NCBI GenBank assembly: GCA_964630015.1
Contig: CAZVTJ010000004.1
Span: 1-33,339, forward strand
Direction: 5' to 3'
DNA: 33,339 bases
Origin: CAZERT01 sp964630015
GTDB taxonomy: Bacteria; Patescibacteriota; Microgenomatia; UBA10105; UBA927
Of this stretch, positions 27,490-33,339 are shown one piece after another. Each line of letters starts with the position of its first letter. The stretch's first letter is position 1. Below the pieces are notes generated by a model that saw only the letters and a list, made by a program, of their open reading frames with translations, had not been told where the DNA came from and ran no database searches. Both the position numbers and the translations under genes were made by a program.

Positions 27490-28545
27490 TTATGCACTCT
27501 TCCCGGAAGAATCTTGCTGAAGAAACTGCAACAAAAGCAGTGCGGCGCGATTTTTCACCTCTTCCGTAACTTCCAACCGGACAACGCCCTGGCCGGGTTG
27601 ACCATAATAGATTACCGTTCCAACAACCGCATGGTAGGCAACCGGAAGAGTAAGAAGATCCTCTTCACCTTCAATAATTAAAAGTTCCGTTTTCCCTTTG
27701 GATTGTTCCCCGCTTCGCTCCCCCCATGCACGAATCCAGGATAGTGCTTCCCCGGAAATATATCCCGGTCCGCTTTGGATGGTTGTCTGGGAAAATGTTC
27801 CCAACAGTGTTTCATGATCCGTACTCCATGGATGTGGTTTCCGTTTGGAAAGCCTGTCTATTACTGCAAGTTTCATACACACACCAAGCGAAAGGAGTGT
27901 TTCCACCGTTCTATCCCCAATACCGACCACACAACCCGTTCCATCGATTTTTGCCTGTACTTTGAATTCCTGTGGTGATAAAAGCACGCCGAATGGCTTA
28001 GCCAGAGCAGATTTGAGTGTTGACGGCATAAGGAGCGTTCCGGTAAGTGTTATGTCACCACGACGGATCCTGGTGCCTGAAATCGGTACGCCTGAAATGT
28101 CCTGCACAAGCGGAATCCGTTCAATAGCAAGTTCGGGTAATCCCTGACGTTTCCGTTTTTCGTTTATGGTTTGTGCACCGGGAAACGTTTCATCCGACAC
28201 CACAATACAGGAAAATCCTGCTGCCGCTTTTGTGTCCAGTTCCTGATCCTGTAGATTTTTCGATTCATCCACGACTGTCGGACCAAAGGGGTCAAAAATC
28301 GGAACTATCGTCGCCCTGTCCAACAATCGTTTTCCGGCTAACCATTCTTCCAGTTTTACTTTACGAACCGGATACGGTTGGCATGGAAGAAGCCCGGGAT
28401 CCTTTTTCATCCGAAGCACGAATTCATCCGTCGTAAGCCCGATTGTTACGCGGTCGGCGATTGAAAATGCATGAAGAAACAGCGCTTCGTGGCCTTTGTG
28501 AATCCGGTCAAACGTTCCGCCAAGGACGGCATGGGAATAGTGCAT
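27490..28545 (-). CDS. Fused archaeal/eukaryotic-type phosphopantetheine adenylyltransferase and GTP-dependent dephospho-CoA kinase
   Basis: 351 residues. Residues 1-160 are a nucleotidyltransferase of the COG1019 PPAT type: AVLGGTFDRIHKGHEALF (G-T-F-D-x-x-H-x-G-H, the H-x-G-H site), RVTIGLTTDEFV, and ISGVPISGTRIRRG (ISSTRIR-like). Residues 175-351 match the DUF359 / GTP-dependent dephospho-CoA kinase family: KPFGVLLSPQEF, CVVGIGDRTVETLLSLGVCMKLAVID, and the signature LLIIEGEEDLLTLPVAYHAVVGTVIYYGQPGQGVVRLEV. The chain would carry out the last two steps of CoA synthesis. ATG 28545 starts the PPAT fold; a TATTAT box lies 7 bases upstream. Confidence 0.87.
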   Translation of the reverse strand: MHYSHAVLGGTFDRIHKGHEALFLHAFSIADRVTIGLTTDEFVLRMKKDPGLLPCQPYPVRKVKLEEWLAGKRLLDRATIVPIFDPFGPTVVDESKNLQDQELDTKAAAGFSCIVVSDETFPGAQTINEKRKRQGLPELAIERIPLVQDISGVPISGTRIRRGDITLTGTLLMPSTLKSALAKPFGVLLSPQEFKVQAKIDGTGCVVGIGDRTVETLLSLGVCMKLAVIDRLSKRKPHPWSTDHETLLGTFSQTTIQSGPGYISGEALSWIRAWGERSGEQSKGKTELLIIEGEEDLLTLPVAYHAVVGTVIYYGQPGQGVVRLEVTEEVKNRAALLLLQFLQQDSSGKSA

Positions 28546-28552
28546 AGGATTA

Positions 28553-28558
28553 ATAATA
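28553..28558 (-). promoter_or_regulatory. -10 box TATTAT of the PPAT/DPCK gene
   Basis: Minus-strand TATTAT, 7 bases before ATG 28545. It lies back to back with the transposase promoter. Confidence 0.4.
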
Positions 28559-28577
28559 CCGCAAAAGAAGGAAAACC

Positions 28578-28605
28578 TTGAATAGAACAAATTTATTCAT
28601 ATAAT
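28578..28605 (+). promoter_or_regulatory. Promoter TTGAAT-16-TATAAT of the transposase gene
   Basis: -35 TTGAAT (28578-28583) and -10 TATAAT (28600-28605); ATG 8 bases later. No Shine-Dalgarno. Confidence 0.55.
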
Positions 28606-28613
28606 AAAAATAT

Positions 28614-29249
28614 ATGCGTATTACACCACTCGTAGTTGAATCGTTCTACCATATCTATACCCGAGGGGTAGACAAACGCAATATTTTCCTCCATCCATAT
28701 GATTATCGCCGTTTTACCCATACTATCCATTCACTGCTACTTACAGGAAGCGCGACACAACGCCCTTCCCACAATCAAGGCGTCGCCTTGACGGAAGGTT
28801 TCGACAAAAAAATTGATATTCTCTGTTATTGCCTCATGCCCAACCACTACCATTTTCTTCTCTATCAGAAAACCGCAAATGGCATATCCGAATTTATGCA
28901 TAACTTAAACACCAGTTATACGATGGTATTTAACAAACAAAACAAAAGAACCGGACGACTATTCGAATCGACGTTCAAGGCAAACCTTATTACTTCCGAT
29001 GAGCAACTAATCCATGTTTCGCGGTATATTCATTTGAATCCGGTCCTTGCCTCACTTTCATCGTCTCCTGATGAATATCCGTGGTCTTCGTTTAGGGAAT
29101 ATTGTGAAGATATTCCCAAAAAGATATGCCAAACAGAGTCTATTTTGAATCAGTTTCCCAAAAAGGAATCCTACCGTTCCTTTGTCGTAGAGTACATTCC
29201 GGAAGCGCTTGAAGCAAAACATGCGCAAGACAAAAATGATATAGTTTGA
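28614..29249 (+). CDS. REP-associated tyrosine transposase (RAYT, Y1/HUH type)
   Basis: 211 residues of the Y1_Tnp (TnpA_REP) family. FYHIYTRGVDKRNIFLHPYDYRRF is the usual N-terminal segment, LCYCLMPNHYHFLLYQ contains the HUH metal pair, NTSYTMVFNKQNKRTGRLFESTFKA holds the catalytic tyrosine, and SRYIHLNPVLASL plus YPWSSFREY close the domain. Such enzymes cut single-stranded DNA at REP palindromes. The same palindrome (TCAAGGC-N3-GCCTTGA) lies inside the gene and 41 bases after it. All key residues are present, so it may be active. Confidence 0.92.
   Translation: MRITPLVVESFYHIYTRGVDKRNIFLHPYDYRRFTHTIHSLLLTGSATQRPSHNQGVALTEGFDKKIDILCYCLMPNHYHFLLYQKTANGISEFMHNLNTSYTMVFNKQNKRTGRLFESTFKANLITSDEQLIHVSRYIHLNPVLASLSSSPDEYPWSSFREYCEDIPKKICQTESILNQFPKKESYRSFVVEYIPEALEAKHAQDKNDIV
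28775..28791. repeat. REP-like palindrome inside the transposase gene
   Basis: TCAAGGC-GTC-GCCTTGA, perfect 7-base arms, in frame within the coding sequence. It encodes the loop NQGVALT between the N-terminal helix and the HUH strand. Outer CCTTCC/GGAAGG words (about 28764-28769 and 28793-28798) extend the stem. Confidence 0.75.
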
Positions 29250-29289
29250 TCTATTTATTATTTAGGCCGCCATTACGCTCCAGAAAAAA

Positions 29290-29306
29290 TCAAGGCTTAG
29301 CCTTGA
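29290..29306. repeat. REP-like palindrome downstream of the transposase gene
   Basis: TCAAGGC-TTA-GCCTTGA, with the same 7-base arms as the copy at 28775 and a different 3-base loop. It lies between the converging transposase and transaldolase genes. Confidence 0.75.
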
Positions 29307-29318
29307 AGGCCTATAAGA

Positions 29319-30179
29319 TTACTCTACCCATTGGTGCCAGTCGGACCAGAATTTGGAAAGACCCGCATCGGTAAGCGAATGGCGGATGTCGTAGGTATCA
29401 AACGGTTTATCCAGCGCCACAACCTCATAGGGAATTGCTTTGAGCTCGCCAACCGGATACACATACGAGCTGTCCGGAATGGCAAAACCTGTTTCCTTCC
29501 ACTGGGTAACCAGTGACGCGGGAACCGTCATCACGGGACTTTTGAGCGCTATTGCCTGCTGAAAATGATCAGAGGTCCGAACGCTTGCCGAAAGGAGCGA
29601 CACGTGCCCGTCACCGGGTTCATACATTTTCAGGATATTGGCAATAAGATCCATGCCATTCTCCCCGCGGTCATCCAGCCGTCCAATAAAGGGCGATACG
29701 AATACCGGAAATTTTGCCCCATCCGTTGCACTGTAGACTGCTGCCGCCTGAGCCTGAGAAAATACCAGCGTCATGTTGACCGGCCCTTCCTGGCAGAACT
29801 CATGGGCCGCGGCGATACCGTTTTTGATACAGGGAAATTTTATGACGGCATTAGGGATCCAGCGTACCCGCGCCCGAGCAGAGGCAAGCATATCATCTTT
29901 AGACGTATTTTCATTGGCGATTACCTGAATGGAAATGGGTCCCGACACGGTCTTTGCCATTTCCGTTACGATACGGCGGTATTCCACATCGGCCTCCACC
30001 GCAGTCAGCTTTTTCCCTTCCGCCAACCCTTTGCCCGATGCCAAGTTTTTGGCAATAAGGGAAGGATTCGTGGTTTGACCATCCAATCCTGGTTTCCCTG
30101 CCCCACCAAGCAGCTCCTGTATAGATTGTGTTTCCACCGGGTCACCGCCATCTAAAAATAATCGGGTTGCAGAAATCAT
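29319..30179 (-). CDS. tal: Transaldolase family protein
   Basis: 286 residues, a TIM-barrel class I aldolase. LDGQTTNPSLIAKN is the transaldolase signature 1; the Schiff-base lysine is in NAVIKFPCIKNG; NMTLVFSQAQAAAV and VFVSPFIGRLDDRGENG follow in the normal order. It moves a dihydroxyacetone unit between sugar phosphates in the non-oxidative pentose phosphate pathway; fructose-6-phosphate aldolase activity is an alternative. AGGAGA lies about 10 bases before the ATG, inside the end of a small upstream ORF. Confidence 0.9.
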   Translation of the reverse strand: MISATRLFLDGGDPVETQSIQELLGGAGKPGLDGQTTNPSLIAKNLASGKGLAEGKKLTAVEADVEYRRIVTEMAKTVSGPISIQVIANENTSKDDMLASARARVRWIPNAVIKFPCIKNGIAAAHEFCQEGPVNMTLVFSQAQAAAVYSATDGAKFPVFVSPFIGRLDDRGENGMDLIANILKMYEPGDGHVSLLSASVRTSDHFQQAIALKSPVMTVPASLVTQWKETGFAIPDSSYVYPVGELKAIPYEVVALDKPFDTYDIRHSLTDAGLSKFWSDWHQWVE

Positions 30180-30360
30180 AAAAGTAATCTCCTGTAATAA
30201 ATACGCATGACTCTTTCATCGTACCAAACTCATGCGTTCCAAGCCATACCCACCCCACATTCGTCAATACCAGTACCCTATAAAACAGTATGTGTTGAAA
30301 ACATATTTCCTCAAAACCTTCGGGAATGAAGATGCTGTCATAGTGCTGATCCGTATTCAT
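30142..30360 (-). CDS. Small hypothetical protein upstream of transaldolase
   Basis: 72 residues starting MNTDQHYDSIFIPEGFEEICFQHILFYRVLVLTNVGWVWLGTHEFGTM. Aromatic-rich, no family recognised. A GGAGGG ribosome site lies 3 bases before the ATG. It overlaps the transaldolase start by 38 bases, so it may be translationally coupled. Could be a chance frame. Confidence 0.4.
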   Translation of the reverse strand: MNTDQHYDSIFIPEGFEEICFQHILFYRVLVLTNVGWVWLGTHEFGTMKESCVFITGDYFYDFCNPIIFRWR

Positions 30361-30414
30361 TTTCCCTCCATTTGCTTGTCCGGACGTGACATATATTTTT
30401 CCCCACTGTGACAT

Positions 30415-30752
30415 GTGATACTGAACCTTCGGGCAATATGGTGTATAGACGAACTACTTCAACAGCCGCATATTGGCGAACTTCTTCCAACGAAACAGCC
30501 CACTCCGGGAGGTGAACAAGTATGGCAGATGTATATGATGCAGGACACCACGATGGTGCCCACCACCCGTTCTTTCTGCGGATTTTCTACCGATACCTTT
30601 ATGAAACACAAACATACCGGGATGACGGTATTTCCATTCACAGACTCTGCAGAAACTATTTTTTAAAACACGAAAAAAAGCAGGTACTGGCACAGCAGCC
30701 CGACTATTTTGAACACATGGATGAAAACGGTGCTGCCCCAGGGCTTTCGTAA
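30415..30752 (+). pseudogene. Possible frameshifted hypothetical gene
   Basis: Two overlapping frames look coding in turn. The first runs from GTG 30415 to TAA at 30664-30666 (ending FTDSAETIF). The second is open to 30752 (ending LKHEKKQVLAQQPDYFEHMDENGAAPGLS). They meet at a run of six T (about 30658-30663), where a shift of one base would join them into a protein of about 110 residues. The second frame alone has a GGAGGTGA site before ATG 30522, so a separate short gene is the alternative. No family recognised. Confidence 0.3.
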
Positions 30753-30898
30753 CCACACCGATTGCAGGCAGTTTGTGTGCAAGGTGGTAGGCAGCATGGG
30801 TATTTCCATTTTTTGCGTTTCGGTATCCTACCGGGTGGTTCTAGCCTCTAGCCTTTTTCCTCTTGCGGAAAATAGAACCATTCCCGTACGATATCCGC

Positions 30899-33175
30899 AT
30901 GAAACTCCCCCGACCGATCCTCTACATCATCTTCTTCTGCTCGGGTGCCGTGGGACTTGTGTACCAGATTATCTGGAGCCGGATGCTCTACCTGATTTTT
31001 GGCGTATCCACCTACTCCGTTATTGCCGTTACCAGCGGATTTATGGCCGGTCTTGCCATCGGAAGCTTCCTGATCGGAAAGCTGCTCCACCAAAAAACCA
31101 ACGCGCTCCGGGTGTATGGAATCATTGAGCTGGCAATCGGCATTTCCGCAGGACTGACTCCAACACTTCTTTCCTTCCTTCCTAATTTGTACCGCACGAT
31201 TGCCCAAACCGCTCCCTACGATTGGATCCTTCTCTTCGTCAAATTCATCCTGACGTTTGCCGTTATCCTGCCCCCGACGATTGCGATGGGCGCAACACTT
31301 CCCACTATTGTCCACTATCTGGAAAAATCTTCCCACGGCGGAAAAATCGCGCAAACGGTTTCTATGCTGTATGGAATCAATACCTTTGGGGCACTTCTTG
31401 GCGTTTTGGTAACCGGATATATCCTGATTGAAACCGTAGGGCTTCGGGCGAGTGCCTATAGCGCGGCAATTATTAATCTGATTCTGGGAACACTGGTTCT
31501 TGTCCTTTCCGGAAGATATTCGCCCGATGCGGAACTTGAGCAGAAACCGGAATATATTTTGCAGGACAGTTCCGGCGAGTTTCACCTGACACCGACCATC
31601 AAACGGGTAGTTTCAGTTTTTGCCGTATCGGGAGGCATTTCCATGGCATATGAAATTGCCTGGACCCGGCTGCTCACCCCAACGGTCGGCACGTATGTAT
31701 ACGCATTTTCCTTCATCCTGGCACTTGTGCTTGCCGGAATTGCCCTGGGCAGCCTCCTGTCGCGCATATTTGTGGGAAAAACACGGCGCACGGGAACAGC
31801 ATTTGGCATCGTGCAACTGTTTATCGGGCTTGGGGGTATCGGCTCTCTTGTTGCCACATCGGTCTCCGCGTCATTTTCCCCCCTACTGACCCAAATCCTG
31901 GTGATCCTTCCCGCAACCATCGGTATGGGCATGACATTCCCCATCGTTTCTACCCTGGCAACCGAAGGCCACACTGCCGGATCGTTTATCGGGAGAGCAT
32001 ATGCAGCAAACACTGTGGGATCGATGATCGGACCCATTATTGCCGGATTTATCCTGCTTCCCCTATTGGGTACGCCCCATACCATCGTATTTCTTGCGGT
32101 GCTGAATTTTTGCGCGGCAGCATACCTGTTCATTACCCGGAAAAGCCTTCGCACCATGCCGCTGTTTCTTGTTGCCGTTGCGCTTGGTGCCGGATCCGTC
32201 GCCCTTGTCATCCGAAATTCGCCGCTCTTTCAGGAAAAAACCCGCGTGGAACTGGAGAAAAAAATTTCATCTCCCGACTTTGTGTCCCGTTCCATGGAAG
32301 ACCGGACAGCGGGGGTTATTGCCTACAAGAATAAAGATAATACCGACCTTGGGCTCCTGGTAGACGGTATCGGTATGAGCGTACTGGTGGATGAAACGAA
32401 ACTCATGGCGCACTTACCGATCCTGACCCATCCGAACCCCAAGGATATGCTGGTTATCTGCTTTGGAATGGGAACAACATTTCGGAGCGCGCTTTCCTAC
32501 AACCTTTCCGTTGATGCGGTGGAACTGGTTCCGTCGGTTCCCAAAATGTTTGACATCTTCTTCCCCGATGCGGCAACCGTCATGAAAAATCCAAACGGGA
32601 AGGTGATCATCAATGACGGCAGGAATTATGTGCGCACAACAAACAAAACCTATGACATTATCCAAGTTGATCCGCCGCCACCGGTCAACGCCTCCGGGAC
32701 CACCGTATTGTATTCCCGCGAGTTTTATGAAGATTCCAAGCGGATCATGAAGCCTGACGGGCTGTTTTTGCAATGGATGTTCTATGGCACACGGGCTGAC
32801 GACTTCCGGATGCTGGTTAAAAGCTTTACGGATGCATTTCCCTACGTTTCCGTCTTCCATTCACCCCGCCGGATCGGGATTTACCTGGTTGGTTCCATGA
32901 CTCCAATCCCCAAAGCAGATGGAGCACTGTGGGACAAACGACTGGCAACCATTCCGACAGCAAAAAAAGACATTACGGAATGGGGGTTATGGGACGGATA
33001 CAAGCTGGCAAGCCTGTATTGGGGCGACCGCACCATTCTTACCAATTTTGCCGGAAACTCGCCTGCCGTTACCGATGATCGGCCCAACACCGAGTATTTT
33101 CTTCTGCGCCATGGGACGAGCACCTTCGGCATTGCCCGTGATGAAGTCATTTCCGGTGAAATGAAGGATAGATAA
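30899..33175 (+). CDS. Membrane-fused spermidine-synthase-like protein
   Basis: 758 residues. Residues 1-440 hold about 12-14 transmembrane helices in two similar halves (FFCSGAVGLVYQIIWSRML and FAVSGGISMAYEIAWTRLL are the repeated openings). The C-terminal 300 residues form a cytosolic Rossmann methyltransferase-like domain of the polyamine aminopropyltransferase group: DMLVICFGMGTTFRSAL, VDAVELVP, IINDGRNYV, YDIIQVDPPPPV. The usual second aspartate of the catalytic D-x-x-D is replaced by proline, and the substrate-binding Y-H-E is absent, so it may not make spermidine. ATG 30899 begins the first helix; ATG 30863 is in frame. Confidence 0.85.
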   Translation: MKLPRPILYIIFFCSGAVGLVYQIIWSRMLYLIFGVSTYSVIAVTSGFMAGLAIGSFLIGKLLHQKTNALRVYGIIELAIGISAGLTPTLLSFLPNLYRTIAQTAPYDWILLFVKFILTFAVILPPTIAMGATLPTIVHYLEKSSHGGKIAQTVSMLYGINTFGALLGVLVTGYILIETVGLRASAYSAAIINLILGTLVLVLSGRYSPDAELEQKPEYILQDSSGEFHLTPTIKRVVSVFAVSGGISMAYEIAWTRLLTPTVGTYVYAFSFILALVLAGIALGSLLSRIFVGKTRRTGTAFGIVQLFIGLGGIGSLVATSVSASFSPLLTQILVILPATIGMGMTFPIVSTLATEGHTAGSFIGRAYAANTVGSMIGPIIAGFILLPLLGTPHTIVFLAVLNFCAAAYLFITRKSLRTMPLFLVAVALGAGSVALVIRNSPLFQEKTRVELEKKISSPDFVSRSMEDRTAGVIAYKNKDNTDLGLLVDGIGMSVLVDETKLMAHLPILTHPNPKDMLVICFGMGTTFRSALSYNLSVDAVELVPSVPKMFDIFFPDAATVMKNPNGKVIINDGRNYVRTTNKTYDIIQVDPPPPVNASGTTVLYSREFYEDSKRIMKPDGLFLQWMFYGTRADDFRMLVKSFTDAFPYVSVFHSPRRIGIYLVGSMTPIPKADGALWDKRLATIPTAKKDITEWGLWDGYKLASLYWGDRTILTNFAGNSPAVTDDRPNTEYFLLRHGTSTFGIARDEVISGEMKDR

Positions 33176-33339
33176 TATTTACCTTTGCGTGAAGTTACGG
33201 TGGACGCAGTAGTTAGTAGATAGCAGATTGTAGATTGGGATTCGTTGCTTCGTGAATACGTCGCGATACATGGAAGACGCTGTATGAATAAGTTAAGATA
33301 CATTTGCGACATTGAGCAGTGAAACTTAAGGCCGGGATT
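33176..33339. other. Non-coding right edge with degenerate 7-base tandem repeats
   Basis: No gene is supported. AGTAGAT-AGCAGAT-TGTAGAT (about 33215-33235) is an imperfect 7-base tandem, and ATACA/TGTAT (about 33267-33287) can pair. Nothing else is recognised. Confidence 0.5.

Noticed and set aside
30454..30756. 100-codon minus-strand ORF opposite the possible frameshifted gene
   Set aside because: Composition (many R, H, C) looks like an antisense shadow, and no start signal is visible.

Overview
This window looks like a chromosomal segment of a small-genome bacterium of the Candidate Phyla Radiation (Patescibacteria), most likely near Microgenomates. This is inference from content, with no marker phylogeny. 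The clues are: short, patchy pathways; membrane-anchored surface proteins with a cohesin/dockerin pair; a stripped secE-nusG / rplKAJL cluster; archaeal-type CoA enzymes; and many genes whose -10 box lies only 6-13 bases before the start codon. TGA acts as a stop (for example at 7167-7169 and 29247-29249), which argues against the recoded CPR lineages.

Layout. 1-2100: tail of a 2H-phosphoesterase-like gene, an ArsR-type regulator, a GIY-YIG endonuclease between a broken and an intact tRNA-Tyr, a MazG-like pyrophosphohydrolase and a small anchored protein. 2130-5415 (minus strand): an anchored alpha/beta hydrolase, then threonine dehydrogenase and 2-amino-3-ketobutyrate CoA ligase, which together turn threonine into glycine and acetyl-CoA. 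5520-6180: a LAGLIDADG-like endonuclease running into tRNA-Thr. 6200-8070 (minus): a radical SAM protein coupled to an EpmA-like (lysyl-tRNA-synthetase-like) ligase. 8160-9900: SGNH hydrolase, L33 and an anchored protein. 9900-10800: a complex non-coding region with an intact tRNA-Trp nested inside a second tRNA-Trp split at its anticodon, a 32-bp tandem array and two candidate structured RNAs. 10800-19710: M14-type metallopeptidase, two YdjM-like membrane proteins, O-antigen ligase, dockerin and cohesin surface proteins, GalU and a lysozyme-like secreted protein. 19730-25350: secE-nusG, an interruption of about 2 kb, then rplK-rplA and rplJ-rplL with an L10-type leader. 25350-33340: Crp/Fnr regulator, excisionase-like protein, GalT, a fused PPAT/dephospho-CoA kinase, a REP-associated transposase with its palindromes, transaldolase and a large membrane spermidine-synthase-like protein.

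The most unusual theme is what happens at tRNA genes. Two endonuclease ORFs of different families each end inside the tRNA immediately downstream, so the stop codon is part of the tRNA. Broken extra copies of tRNA-Tyr and tRNA-Trp are interrupted in or beside the anticodon loop by sequence bounded by CCCGCC and GGCGGG. This may be a family of small tRNA-targeting elements. Functionally the rest supports surface glycan and protein display (GalU, GalT, O-antigen ligase, cohesin/dockerin), cell-wall turnover and core information processing.
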